DNA of 64,000 bases from Kineococcus mangrovi (GCF_041320705.1 NZ_JBGGTQ010000008.1:154019-218018); one strand, 5' to 3'; shown: positions 27,170 through 35,486, counted from the first letter of the stretch. Program-made: numbers and translations. Notes: a model not told the origin generated them from the letters alone.

Positions 27170-28186
27170 TCAGTCCAGGAGCACGACGACCTTGTCGGCG
27201 GCGCCCGGGGTGGCTGCCAGCGTCAGCGCGTCGAGGGCACGGTCGAAGGGCAGGGTGTCGCTGACGACCACCGCGTACTCCTGCCAGTTCTGCACGAGGT
27301 CGTCGGTGACCTCGAAGATCTCCGTGGGGTACCCCATGGCCCACACGAGGTTCAGCTCCGTGGCCAGGACCGCGCCGAAGTCGATCTCGACGGGGGTCTT
27401 GTGCACCGCGACGACCCCGAAGGTGGCGCCGTGCTTGGCGATCGAGGTCACGGTGCGGGGGACGACCGGGGCGCCGGCCGCGTCGAGGTAGATGTCGGTC
27501 CCGGGACGCACACCCCGCACGCGCGGCGTGGAACCGTCCCCGTGCAGTTCCACCAGGCGGGCGGCGACGTCCTCCTCGGCGGAGTTCACGACGGCGTCCG
27601 CCCCCACCTGCAGCGCCTTCTCCAGGCGCGAGGGGACGATGTCCACGACGACGACGTGCTCGACCCCCTTGCGTCGGTACCCCAGGACGGCGCCCAGGCC
27701 GATCGGCCCGGCCCCGAACACGACCACCTTGTCCCCGGGGCCGGGAGCGGTGCGGTTGACCGCGTGCAGGGCGACGGCCATCGGCTCGTTGAGGGCGGCC
27801 ACCTGCCAGGGGACGTGCCGGGGGATCACCTTCACCTGGCGACCCACCTCGGCGTCGCGGACCACGACGAACTCCGACAGCGCGCCCTGAGCCCCACCGC
27901 TCCCGAGCAGACCGTCGGTGAAGGCCATGGTGTCCAGCACGACGTGGTCGCCGACCGACAGGCCGTCGACCTGGTTCCCGACCTCCACGACCTCCGCGGC
28001 CGGTTCGTGTCCCAGGGGGGTCGCGCCCTGGCGGGGCGGGATGCCGCCGTGGCTGGTGTAGAGGGCGTCGGACCCGCAGATCCCGCAGGCCCGGACCCGC
28101 AGGAGCACGTCGGCGGGTCCAGCGGTGGGGCGGTCCACCTCCACCCAGGACGCCGTGCCGGGGCCGGTGACGTGGACGGATCGCAT
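27170..28186 (-). CDS. Zinc-binding medium-chain dehydrogenase
   Basis: 338 residues of the MDR superfamily. Catalytic zinc ligands are visible in ACGICGSDALY and GHEPAAEV, and the NAD(P) Rossmann loop is VVFGAGPIGLGAV. The four-cysteine structural-zinc loop is absent; the region reads MAFTDGLLGSGGAQGALS. The family includes sorbitol, threonine and sugar-alcohol dehydrogenases, so it probably oxidises a polyol or sugar. The ATG at 28186 follows GAGGAGA. It converges with the rhamnosidase-esterase genes and may take part in the same catabolism, but it has its own promoter. Confidence 0.85.
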   Translation of the reverse strand: MRSVHVTGPGTASWVEVDRPTAGPADVLLRVRACGICGSDALYTSHGGIPPRQGATPLGHEPAAEVVEVGNQVDGLSVGDHVVLDTMAFTDGLLGSGGAQGALSEFVVVRDAEVGRQVKVIPRHVPWQVAALNEPMAVALHAVNRTAPGPGDKVVVFGAGPIGLGAVLGYRRKGVEHVVVVDIVPSRLEKALQVGADAVVNSAEEDVAARLVELHGDGSTPRVRGVRPGTDIYLDAAGAPVVPRTVTSIAKHGATFGVVAVHKTPVEIDFGAVLATELNLVWAMGYPTEIFEVTDDLVQNWQEYAVVVSDTLPFDRALDALTLAATPGAADKVVVLLD

Positions 28187-28319
28187 GACGGGTCTCCTCG
28201 GGTGGGGCGGGGACGGGGGCCGGGCACCGACGTGGTGCGGTGGGGCCATCCTGGTCGACGCGCCGGCGCGGGGCGTCACCCGTCCGGATGACGCCCAGCG
28301 CAGGACCGCGGGTCGAGGG

Positions 28320-28943
28320 TCACGCCGAGGGACCGGACCCCGAGGACGGGGTGAGCGCTGCGGCGGGCGAGACGACCCGGTCGGCCACCCCGTACTCCAC
28401 CGCCGCGGCACCGGGCAGGACGAGGTCGCGGTCGAGGTCGCGGCGCAACACCTCGACGTCGCGGCCGGTGTGCCGGGCGAGCAGGTCCTCGATCTCCGAC
28501 CGGATCCGCAGCACCTCCTTCGCCTGGATCTGCAGGTCCGCGGCGGTGCCCTGCGCCCCGCCGGACGGCTGGTGCAGCAGGACGCGGGAGTGCTCCAGCA
28601 CCGACCGCTTGCCGGGCGCGCCGGCCGCCAGGAGCACGGCCGCGGCCGAGGCGGCCTGCCCGACGCAGAACGTCGCGACGTCGGGCTGGATGAACCGCAT
28701 CGTGTCGTAGACCGCCGTGAGCGCCGTCGCCGAACCTCCCGGGGAGTTGATGTAGAGGCTCACGTCGGCGGTCGCCGACTCCGACGCCAGGTGCACGAGC
28801 TGGGCGATGACGACGTTCGCGACGGCGTCGTCGATCTCGCCGTGCAGGAACACGATGCGGTCGGACAGCAAGCGGCTGAACACGTCGGACGTGCGGTCGC
28901 CGCGGGGCGTGGACTCCACCACGTAGGGGATCGGCCAGCTCAT
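28320..28943 (-). CDS. ClpP-type serine protease subunit (second of pair)
   Basis: 207 residues, normal ClpP length. The catalytic Ser is in [12 protein letters not shown], the His in [10 protein letters not shown] and the Asp in the [10 protein letters not shown] region, so all three residues are kept. The [20 protein letters not shown] strand that forms the substrate groove is typical. Its ATG overlaps the stop of the upstream clpP by one base (TGATG). A mixed ClpP barrel made from the two products is likely, as in other actinobacteria, working with ClpX or ClpC encoded elsewhere. No tig or clpX adjoins, so this may be an accessory pair of the clpP3-clpP4 kind (inferred). Confidence 0.88.
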   Translation of the reverse strand: MSWPIPYVVESTPRGDRTSDVFSRLLSDRIVFLHGEIDDAVANVVIAQLVHLASESATADVSLYINSPGGSATALTAVYDTMRFIQPDVATFCVGQAASAAAVLLAAGAPGKRSVLEHSRVLLHQPSGGAQGTAADLQIQAKEVLRIRSEIEDLLARHTGRDVEVLRRDLDRDLVLPGAAAVEYGVADRVVSPAAALTPSSGSGPSA

Positions 28944-29539
28944 CACAACCCCACCTTCCGGGCCGCGCCGAGGTGGACGTCGGAGACCGCCGTGACGACG
29001 TGGTCGACCATGCCGTACGCCAGGGCCTCCTCGGCCGTGAACCACCGGTCCCGTTCGGAGTCCGTCCGGATCGTGGTCTCGTCCTGGCCCGTGTGCTGCG
29101 CGGTCAACCGGGTGAGGACGGATCGCGTGTGCTCCAGGTTCTCGGCCTGGATCGCGATGTCGGCCGCGGTGCCCCCGATCCCGCCCGAGGGCTGGTGCAT
29201 CATGACGCGCGCGTGCGGCAGGGCGTAGCGCTTGCCGGCCGTCCCCGCGCACAGCAGGAACTGCCCCATGCTCGCGGCCATCCCCAGGACGAGCGTCGAG
29301 ACGTCGTTGGGGATCAGCCTCATGGTGTCGTAGATCGCGAGACCGGCCGTCACCGAACCACCGGGGGAGTTCACGTACAGGGCGATGTCGGAGCGCGGGT
29401 CGTCGGCCGACAGCAGCAGCAGTTGCGCGGTGATCCGGTTCGCGGCCGCGTCGTCGACCTCCTGCCCCAGGACGACGATCCGCTGGAACAGCAACCGTTG
29501 GGACAATTGGTCCTCGAACGGTCCGGTGGTGGTGGTCAT
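28943..29539 (-). CDS. ClpP-type serine protease subunit (first of pair)
   Basis: 198 residues. The catalytic residues are Ser in [15 protein letters not shown], His in [10 protein letters not shown] and Asp in [12 protein letters not shown]. The N-terminal [25 protein letters not shown] is the usual ClpP start and handle region. The ATG at 29539 follows a GGAGAGGAGA site. It is transcribed with the second clpP and divergent from the acetoin-reductase-like gene; a perfect 17-base palindrome stands in the shared 220-base upstream region. The predicted product is a cytosolic tetradecamer subunit of an ATP-dependent protease. Confidence 0.9.
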   Translation of the reverse strand: MTTTTGPFEDQLSQRLLFQRIVVLGQEVDDAAANRITAQLLLLSADDPRSDIALYVNSPGGSVTAGLAIYDTMRLIPNDVSTLVLGMAASMGQFLLCAGTAGKRYALPHARVMMHQPSGGIGGTAADIAIQAENLEHTRSVLTRLTAQHTGQDETTIRTDSERDRWFTAEEALAYGMVDHVVTAVSDVHLGAARKVGL

Positions 29540-29666
29540 GCCCGGTCTCCTCTCCTGCGGGGACCCGGCGCCCCCGCACCACCAGCGTCGTCGCGTCGGG
29601 CCGGAGGAGGGGAGGGTCTTCTGCCCGCAGGAGATCTCCTCCCGGCGAACAACCCCGTCGGCGTCG

Positions 29667-29683
29667 TTCTCACTCGGTGAGAA
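29667..29683. promoter_or_regulatory. Perfect palindrome in clpP/SDR divergent region
   Basis: TTCTCAC-TCG-GTGAGAA has perfect 7-base arms and a 3-base spacer. It lies 127 bases before the clpP start and 76 bases before the SDR start, as expected of an operator. The binding protein is unknown; it differs in spacing from the reported ClgR box (GTTCGC-N5-GCGAAC). Confidence 0.55.
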
Positions 29684-29759
29684 GGACGCTGGACCCGGTG
29701 CCGGACGGACGGGTTGGCTGCCGGGCACCACAAGCCCCCACTGGTCGAGGAGGACTGGA

Positions 29760-30545
29760 ATGAGTTCGGACGCACGTGTCGCGGTGGTCACCGGAGCGGC
29801 TCGCGGGATCGGGCGCGGGATCGCCGAACGCCTCGGGCGCGACGGCCTGCACGTCGTGGTCGCCGACCTGCCCACCATGAAGAGCGGCATCGACGAGACC
29901 GTGCAGGCCATCGGGGACGCCGGGGGCACCGCCACCGGCGCCGAGGTCGACGTCACCAGCGAGGAGTCGAACGAGCTGGTGGTGCGCGCAGCCGTCGAGG
30001 CCGGCGGGCACCTCGACGTGTTCGTCGCCAACGCCGGGATCGCACAGGTCGATGAACTGCTGGAGTACGACACGGCCGACTTCGAGAAGATCTTCGATGT
30101 GAACGTCAAGGGCGTGTTCTTCGGGTACCGCGCCGCGGCCAAGCAGTTCATCGCCCAGGGCGGCGGCGGGAAGATCATCGGTGCGGCCTCGATCGTCGCG
30201 TTCCGCCCGTTCGCACTGCTCGGTCCGTACTCGGCGACGAAGTGGGCCGTTCGTGGTCTCACCCAGGCCGCCGCGATGGAGTGGGCCGAGCACGGCATCA
30301 CCGTGAACGCCTACGGCCCCGGCATCGTCGGTACTGCGATGTGGGACCTCATCGACGAGAAGCTCGCGGCCAAGCACGGCCAGCAGAAGGGTGAGGCGCT
30401 GGCCGAGAACGCACGGTCGATCCTGCTCGGGCGCGTCTCCGTCCCCGACGACGTCGCGAAGATGGTGAGCTTCCTCGCCTCCCCGGACTCCGACTACGTC
30501 ACGGGCCAGACGATGCTCGTCGACGGCGGGATCCAGTTCTCCTGA
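29760..30545 (+). CDS. SDR oxidoreductase, acetoin/diacetyl reductase-like
   Basis: 261 residues of a classical short-chain dehydrogenase. It has the cofactor loop VVTGAARGIGRGIAE, VANAGIAQ, and the catalytic Ser-Tyr-Lys set as [28 protein letters not shown]. The stretch ITVNAYGPGIVGTAMWDLI is characteristic of (S)-acetoin-forming diacetyl reductases (BudC/ButA type), which interconvert diacetyl, acetoin and butanediol with NADH. The ATG at 29760 follows GAGGAGGA. Third positions are less GC-rich than in neighbouring genes (many GCA, GGT, CGT codons), hinting at a foreign origin. Acetoin specificity is likely but not certain. Confidence 0.82.
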   Translation: MSSDARVAVVTGAARGIGRGIAERLGRDGLHVVVADLPTMKSGIDETVQAIGDAGGTATGAEVDVTSEESNELVVRAAVEAGGHLDVFVANAGIAQVDELLEYDTADFEKIFDVNVKGVFFGYRAAAKQFIAQGGGGKIIGAASIVAFRPFALLGPYSATKWAVRGLTQAAAMEWAEHGITVNAYGPGIVGTAMWDLIDEKLAAKHGQQKGEALAENARSILLGRVSVPDDVAKMVSFLASPDSDYVTGQTMLVDGGIQFS

Positions 30546-30557
30546 GCGGTCCTCGGG

Positions 30558-31382
30558 TCAGCCGGTGCGCAGCCACCGGCTGACCCGGTTCGCGCTCTCG
30601 CGCAGCGCGTTCTCGAGTTCACCGGCTCGGCGGAGGTCCACCTCGTCGTCCACGGTGCTGATCGCGACCGCGCCCACCACCGAACCCGCGGGGTCGTGCA
30701 CGGCGACGGCCGCGCACGCCGCGCCGGGCACGAACTCCTCGCGCTCCCAAGCCAGGCCGCGCCGTGAAACCTCGGCCAGGTGGGCGCCCAGCGCGGACCG
30801 GTCGGTGATCGTCGTCGGCGTCAGCGCCGGGGTCCCGTGAGCGTCGAGGTACTCGGCGGCGTCCTGGGAGGACATCCCGGCCAGCAGGATCTTGCCGAAG
30901 GCCGTCGCGTGCGCGGCCTCGTGGAACCCGAAGTTCATGGGCGTCAGCCGCGGGTGCGCGGGGGAGTCCGCCACGTGCGCGACGACGACGTCGGCCCCTC
31001 GGTACACCGCGAAGTAGGCCGCCGCCCGCACCGAACCGTGCAGCCGGCAGATCTCCTGCCGCACGGTGGGGGGGACCCCGACCTGCCGGTGCAGGCTCAC
31101 CCCGAGGCGGTCCAGCTTGTAGCCGAGCTCGAACCGCTTGTCGGCCTTGAGGTGGACGAGGTAGTCGCAGCCGACCAGGACCTGCAGCAGCCGGTACGTC
31201 GTCGGCAGCGGGAACCCCAGGGCCTGCGACACCTCCCTGGCCGTGGCCCCACCGCGCTCGGCCACGACCTCCAGCACCGCGAGCGTCTTCTCGGCCGTGG
31301 CGACCCCGCCGTCCCGTGAACGCCGTCCGCGGGCGTTCCCCCGGGCCGCACCGGCTGTCGGCCTCGTGTCGTCGTCGAGCAC
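30558..31382 (-). CDS. IclR-family transcriptional regulator
   Basis: 274 residues: a winged helix (TAEKTLAVLEVVAERGGATAREVSQALGFPLPTTYRLLQVLVGCDYL) and a C-terminal effector domain (AYFAVYRGADVVVAHV, HATAFGKILLAGM, GAACAAVAVHDPAGSVVGAVAIST). IclR proteins control catabolic genes and bind small acids or aromatics. It converges with the acetoin-reductase-like SDR gene, with 12 bases between stops. The GTG at 31382 is chosen because CAGACT lies 6 bases upstream; the N-terminal 30 residues before the winged helix are low-complexity, and a later start is possible. Its targets are not evident. Confidence 0.85.
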   Translation of the reverse strand: MLDDDTRPTAGAARGNARGRRSRDGGVATAEKTLAVLEVVAERGGATAREVSQALGFPLPTTYRLLQVLVGCDYLVHLKADKRFELGYKLDRLGVSLHRQVGVPPTVRQEICRLHGSVRAAAYFAVYRGADVVVAHVADSPAHPRLTPMNFGFHEAAHATAFGKILLAGMSSQDAAEYLDAHGTPALTPTTITDRSALGAHLAEVSRRGLAWEREEFVPGAACAAVAVHDPAGSVVGAVAISTVDDEVDLRRAGELENALRESANRVSRWLRTG

Positions 31383-31388
31383 GCCCGC

Positions 31389-31394
31389 AGTCTG
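31389..31394 (-). promoter_or_regulatory. -10-like box of the IclR gene
   Basis: CAGACT ends 6 bases before the GTG at 31382, the same box and spacing as in front of the polymerase gene. Confidence 0.4.
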
Positions 31395-31467
31395 GCGCGC
31401 CGGCCCCCGTCCGTCCACGTCGGGGCGGTGGACCGCCGGTGACCCCTGCGTGCGGTCGCGCGGCCCG

Positions 31468-32226
31468 TCAGGCCCGCCAACCACCGTCGGAGAACAGCAG
31501 CTGCCCGTTGACCCAGCCCCCGCGGTCGGACAGGAGGAACGCGACGAGGTCGGCGGTGTCCTGCGGCGTGCCGAGCCGCCCGCGCGGGTTCGCGGCGAGC
31601 ACCGAGGCGCGCAGGTCGTCGTCCATCCAGCCCGTGTCGACGGGGCCGGGGTTCACCACGTTGGCCGTGAGGCGCTGGTGCTGCAGTTCCCGCGCGGCGG
31701 CGAGGACGATCCGGTCCATCGCGGCCTTGCTCGCGCCGTACGGGAGGTTGTGGACGGTGTGGTCGCTCGTGATCGCGACGATCCGGCCCGTGCCCGGTTC
31801 CACCCGCAGCCGGCGGGAGAACTCCGCGACGAGCAGCCACGTCGCCCGGGCGTTGAGCGCCATGTGCCGGTCGAAGCTCTCGACGCTCGTGTCGAGGATG
31901 GAGGAGTCCACCGACTCGCAGTGGCACGCCACGAGCGCGGTCACCGGCCCCAGCGCCTCCTCCACCGCGTCGAAGAGCCGGGCCGGTGCGGCCGGGTCGG
32001 TGAGGTCGGCGGGAACGGCGGCGGTGCGCGCTCCGGCGGCCCGCAAGCCGGCGTGCACGTGGTCGGGGTCCTCGGGGTGCGGTCCCCACGGCATCCGCTC
32101 GTCGTACGGAGTCCAGTGGGTGGTCGCGACGTCCCAGCCGTCCCGCGCCAGCCGGGCGGCGACACCGGCACCGATGCCGACCCGTCTCCCGACCCCCGTC
32201 ACGAGCACCACCGGTCGCCGCGTCAC
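31468..32226 (-). CDS. SDR family oxidoreductase
   Basis: 252 residues. The cofactor motif VLVTGVGRRVGIGAGVAARLA is a variant of the usual TGxxxGIG. The NNAG motif is altered to ALVACHCES. The catalytic set is kept: Ser in ITSDHT and Tyr-Lys in YGASKAAMDRI. The C-terminal NPGPVDTGWM and VNGQLLFSDGG match FabG-type reductases. Substrate unknown. The GTG at 32226 is 6 bases after a CAGGGT box, so a leaderless mRNA is likely. The gap of 85 bases to the IclR gene shows no other gene. Confidence 0.85.
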   Translation of the reverse strand: MTRRPVVLVTGVGRRVGIGAGVAARLARDGWDVATTHWTPYDERMPWGPHPEDPDHVHAGLRAAGARTAAVPADLTDPAAPARLFDAVEEALGPVTALVACHCESVDSSILDTSVESFDRHMALNARATWLLVAEFSRRLRVEPGTGRIVAITSDHTVHNLPYGASKAAMDRIVLAAARELQHQRLTANVVNPGPVDTGWMDDDLRASVLAANPRGRLGTPQDTADLVAFLLSDRGGWVNGQLLFSDGGWRA

Positions 32227-32272
32227 GCCCCCACCCTGGCCCGGGCCGGGGTGGGGGACGCAACGGGTTTCC

Positions 32273-32518
32273 CTACTGGCGGTAGTGCTCGACCTCGTCG
32301 ACGGGCCGGGCCGCCGCCTCCTGCGGGTCCTGCCCGGCGGCGCGGCGCGCGTCGCGCTGCCGCAGGAGGTCCCAGCACTGGTCGAGCGCCTCCTCGGCGG
32401 CCCGCAGCCGCGCGTGCTCCTCCTCGGCGCTCAGCTCGCCCCTCTGCAGGGCCTCCCGCAGGCGGTGCTCGGTGGCGACCAGGTCGCTGATCCGCTGGTG
32501 GATGTCGTGCTCGTCCAT
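32273..32518 (-). CDS. DUF2630 family protein
   Basis: 81 residues, the standard size of DUF2630, a small actinobacterial family of unknown function. The characteristic EEEHARLRAAEEALDQCWDLLRQRDARRAAGQDP and the closing RPVDEVEHYRQ are present. Most of it should form two antiparallel charged helices, and it is predicted to be cytosolic. The ATG at 32518 has CAGGAT 6 bases upstream. It lies 46 bases in front of the SDR gene on the same strand. Confidence 0.85.
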   Translation of the reverse strand: MDEHDIHQRISDLVATEHRLREALQRGELSAEEEHARLRAAEEALDQCWDLLRQRDARRAAGQDPQEAAARPVDEVEHYRQ

Positions 32519-32601
32519 GCCCGGATCCTGCCGCGACGCGGGGCGGACCGCGAGCGCGGGGCGGGTTCGGGTTTCCCGGCGCGCACCGGCCCGGGAACTA
32601 C

Positions 32602-32607
32602 TACCAT
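32602..32607 (+). promoter_or_regulatory. -10 box of the MarR-family gene
   Basis: TACCAT matches TAnnnT and is 6 bases from the GTG at 32614, giving a leaderless transcript. Confidence 0.55.
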
Positions 32608-32613
32608 TCCCGC

Positions 32614-33093
32614 GTGATCCCCACCGATCAGCAGGTCGACGAGGACGTCGAAGCGGTGCTCGCAGGTTCGCGGGCCATCGTGGGCATCAGCGTGCGCTCG
32701 CTCGCCGAGGCCATGGAGTCCCTCACGCTCCAGCAGTACCGCGTGCTCGTGCTCATCTGCGGGCGCGGACCGCTGCGCAGCGGGGCGCTGGCCGCGGCCA
32801 TCGGTGTCCACCCGTCCACGTTCACGCGGGCCGTCGACCGGCTCGTCGCCGGTGGGTGGGTGACGCGCGAGGACAACCCGGACACCCGCCGCGAGGTGCT
32901 GGTGGCCCCCACCGAGCGGGCCCGCGACCTCGTCGACCAGGTCCTCGCCCGCCGTCGCGCGTCGTTCGAAGCCGTCCTGGAACGCATGGACGACGACGGC
33001 CGCGCCGCCGTGCGGGAGGGGTTCGCGCGCTTCGCCGAGGCCGCGGGGGACACCGACATGCCCGAGGCGACGACCCTGGGCTACGAGAGCTGA
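32614..33093 (+). CDS. MarR-family transcriptional regulator
   Basis: 159 residues with the MarR winged helix (LTLQQYRVLVLICGRGPLRSGALAAAIGVHPSTFTRAVDRLVAGGWVTREDNPDTRREVLVAPTE) flanked by dimerisation helices. Such dimers usually repress genes for efflux or stress and are released by small phenolic ligands. It starts at a GTG with an ideal leaderless promoter. It converges with the thymidine kinase gene, overlapping its stop by 13 bases. Its targets are not evident from neighbours. Confidence 0.85.
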   Translation: MIPTDQQVDEDVEAVLAGSRAIVGISVRSLAEAMESLTLQQYRVLVLICGRGPLRSGALAAAIGVHPSTFTRAVDRLVAGGWVTREDNPDTRREVLVAPTERARDLVDQVLARRRASFEAVLERMDDDGRAAVREGFARFAEAAGDTDMPEATTLGYES

Positions 33094-33737
33094 CGTTCTC
33101 GCAGGTCGATCTCCCGGTGGGTGGCGGTCTGCCGGCGCGTGTGGTGCCGGCGGCAGAGCACCTCGTAGGCCACGGTGCCCACCGGGCCCACGTCGAGCGT
33201 CCCCTCCGCGCGGGTGAGGTCCCCCACGACGACCTGCTCGCCCGCGACGACCATCTCCCCGTCCACGGTGCGGGCGTTGTGGGTGGCGCGCCGTCCGCAC
33301 CAGCACAGCGCCTCGACCTGCGGCACCTGCACGCGGTCGGCGAGCTCGATGAAGCGCGCGGACCCGGGGAACAGGCGCGTGCGGAAGTCGGACGTGATCC
33401 CGAACGCGAAGACGTCGACGTCGAGGTCGTCGACCACCCGGGCGAGCTGCTCGACCTGGTCGGGGTCGTAGAACTGCGCCTCGTCGCACACGACGTAGTC
33501 CAGCGGGTCGGCCGCGTGCCGTCCGCTGACCTCGACCCACAGGTCGGTGCCGGCGCCGACTTCGAGGGCCGCCCGCGCGAGCCCGATGCGGCTGGAGATG
33601 ACCGCCGCCCCGGCGCGGTCGAAGCGGGTGAACAGCAGGCCCCGCCGTCCCTGGACCCGGTGGTTGTGGTCGGTCTGCAGCGCGAGCGTCGACTTCCCGC
33701 AGTCCATCGTCCCGGAGAAGAACACCAGCTCGGCCAC
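33081..33737 (-). CDS. tdk: Thymidine kinase
   Basis: 218 residues, the type II (TK1-like) thymidine kinase family that phosphorylates thymidine in nucleotide salvage. The P-loop is FFSGTMDCGKSTLAL. The Walker-B/lid region reads VVCDEAQFY, where Glu is the catalytic base. The thymidine-contact region FRTRLFPGS and a zinc-site start (CWCGRRATHNAR, with CRRHHTRR later) also fit. The GTG at 33737 places the P-loop at the usual distance from the N-terminus. It lies downstream of and on the same strand as the MFS gene, 44 bases away. Confidence 0.92.
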   Translation of the reverse strand: MAELVFFSGTMDCGKSTLALQTDHNHRVQGRRGLLFTRFDRAGAAVISSRIGLARAALEVGAGTDLWVEVSGRHAADPLDYVVCDEAQFYDPDQVEQLARVVDDLDVDVFAFGITSDFRTRLFPGSARFIELADRVQVPQVEALCWCGRRATHNARTVDGEMVVAGEQVVVGDLTRAEGTLDVGPVGTVAYEVLCRRHHTRRQTATHREIDLRERQLS

Positions 33738-33781
33738 GGGCGTCGATCGTGCCACACGCCCGGGTCCGGGGTGCGGGGCCG

Positions 33782-35035
33782 TCAGGCGTCGCCGGCGGTG
33801 ACGGCCTGCGCCTCGGCGGTCGAGTGCGGGGCCGGCTCCCCGTGCACGACGACGAGGTGGCGGCGGCCGGAGAGCAGCACGGCCAGGCCGACGACGACGC
33901 CGAGCGCCCCGAGCGCGAACGGCGACCAGTCGGTGAAGACCTCGCCGAGCTCGCCCGCGGCCCAGGCGGCGATGGCGCCGCCGATGAACCGGACGAAGGA
34001 GTAGGCCGCGGACGCCGTCGAGCGCTGGACGGGGGAGACCTCCATGACGAGTTCGGTGACGATCGTGTTGTTCACCCCGAGGAAGACCCCGGCGACGATC
34101 GTGCCGACGACGAGGACGGGCTCCACGTCCACGAACACGGCTTCGGCGACGAGGACGAGGGCGAACAGCGCCAGCATGGCCGCCATGACGGGGACGGACC
34201 CGAACCGGCGCTGCAGCCGCGGGGCGAGGGCGACGGACGCGATCGCGAGGCAGACGCCCCAGCCGAAGAACACGAGGCCGAGCCCGATCGGGGAGGAGAT
34301 CCCCAGCGCGAACGGCGTGTAGGCCAGGAGGGTGAAGAACCCGAAGTTGTAGAGGAAGGCCATGGCCGCGACGGTCGCGAGCCCGCGGTGGCGCAGCGCG
34401 CGGACGGGGTCGGAGATCCTCGTGGCGACAGCGGGTCTCGGCGTCGAGGGCAGCAGGGTCACGATCGCGGTGAAGGCGACGGCCATGAGCACGGCGGTGC
34501 CGAAGAACGGCCCGCGCCAGGACACCTCGCCGAGGAGGCCGCCCACGAGGGGGCCGGTGGCGATGCCGAGGCCGAGCGCGGCCTCGTAGAGGATGATCGC
34601 GTTCGCCATCCCCCCGCTCGCGGCGCCGACGATGGTGGCCAGGGCGGTCGCGATGAACAGCGCGTTGCCCAGGCCCCAGCCGGCGCGGAACCCGACGATC
34701 TGCGCGATCGACGAGGACGACCCGGCCAGCGCGGCGAACACGACGATGAGCGCGAGCCCGGCCATGAGCGTCTTCTTCGCGCCGAACCGGCTGGAGATCC
34801 AGCCGGTGAGCAGCATGGCGAGGCCGGTGATGCCGAGGTAGGACGTGAACAGCAGCAGGGTCTGGGCCCTGGTGGCGCCGAGCTCGCCGGCGATGGCGGG
34901 CAGGATCGGGTCGACGAGGCCGATCCCCATGAACGAGACGACGGCGGCGAAGGCGACGGCCCACACGGCGACCGGTTGCCTCAGCAGACCGGGGCGAGCG
35001 TCGGTCGCGGTGCCTGAGGGGGTGTCAGTCGACAC
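33782..35035 (-). CDS. MFS drug-efflux-like transporter
   Basis: 417 residues with 12 predicted membrane helices. TM1 carries FMGIGLVDPILPAIAGELGA, a pattern of the DHA1-type drug/H+ antiporters, and the loop after TM2 reads GWISSRFGAKKTLMAG. Its GTG start overlaps the stop of the upstream MarR gene by 11 bases, so regulator and pump are cotranscribed and translationally linked. It probably exports toxic compounds whose presence is sensed by the MarR protein. The substrate is unknown. Confidence 0.88.
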   Translation of the reverse strand: MSTDTPSGTATDARPGLLRQPVAVWAVAFAAVVSFMGIGLVDPILPAIAGELGATRAQTLLLFTSYLGITGLAMLLTGWISSRFGAKKTLMAGLALIVVFAALAGSSSSIAQIVGFRAGWGLGNALFIATALATIVGAASGGMANAIILYEAALGLGIATGPLVGGLLGEVSWRGPFFGTAVLMAVAFTAIVTLLPSTPRPAVATRISDPVRALRHRGLATVAAMAFLYNFGFFTLLAYTPFALGISSPIGLGLVFFGWGVCLAIASVALAPRLQRRFGSVPVMAAMLALFALVLVAEAVFVDVEPVLVVGTIVAGVFLGVNNTIVTELVMEVSPVQRSTASAAYSFVRFIGGAIAAWAAGELGEVFTDWSPFALGALGVVVGLAVLLSGRRHLVVVHGEPAPHSTAEAQAVTAGDA

Positions 35036-35474
35036 GGGGCGTCCTTCCTGGGGCGAGTGCGGTGGTGACGTCCTCGAGCAGGCCGGTCAGTCGTTCGAGG
35101 TCGCCGGGCGTGGCCGGCAGGTCGTGCAGGGCCCGGGCGAGCGGGGCTCGCAGGGCGCGGCGGTTGGCCAGCAGGACGTCGCGGCCCTCGTGGGTCAGCG
35201 CGACGAGGACGGCGCGGGCGTCGGCGGGATCGGCGGTGCGGGTGACGAGGCCGGCGTCGGTCAGCCGGGTCACGAGGCCGGTCATGCTCGGCTGGGCGCA
35301 GCCCTCCAGCTCGGCGAGCCGGCTCACCCGCAGGGGGCCGTCGCGGTGCAGGGTGCCGAGGACCCGGGCCTGGGTGAGGGACAGGCGGGTTCCGGTGGCG
35401 GCGGCCGCGGCTTCCCGCGTCAGGGCCGCGCAGCTGAGGAGCAGCCGTTCGGCCAGGTCCTCATCAAGTTGCAT
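35025..35474 (-). CDS. MarR-family regulator of the efflux operon
   Basis: 149 residues. The winged helix is LSLTQARVLGTLHRDGPLRVSRLAELEGCAQPSMTGLVTRLTDAGLVTRTADPADARAV... cut by helices for dimerisation at both ends. It is the first gene of an operon with the MFS pump, the usual arrangement for a self-regulated MarR repressor. The start ATG at 35474 directly follows TATAGT-N6, the best leaderless promoter in the window. A short inverted repeat overlaps this promoter and may be its own operator. Confidence 0.88.
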   Translation of the reverse strand: MQLDEDLAERLLLSCAALTREAAAAATGTRLSLTQARVLGTLHRDGPLRVSRLAELEGCAQPSMTGLVTRLTDAGLVTRTADPADARAVLVALTHEGRDVLLANRRALRAPLARALHDLPATPGDLERLTGLLEDVTTALAPGRTPRVD

Positions 35475-35486
35475 AGGGACACTATA
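35473..35486 (-). promoter_or_regulatory. Leaderless promoter and inverted repeat of the marR-MFS operon
   Basis: TATAGT (35486-35481, minus strand) lies 6 bases before the ATG. The inverted repeat ATAG-N5-CTAT (35473-35485) covers both the -10 box and the start codon, a natural place for autorepression. Confidence 0.55.

Noticed and set aside
29667..29683. Reading the palindrome upstream of clpP as a ClgR box
   Set aside because: Arm sequence and spacing (TTCTCAC-N3-GTGAGAA) do not match GTTCGC-N5-GCGAAC; kept only as an unassigned operator.
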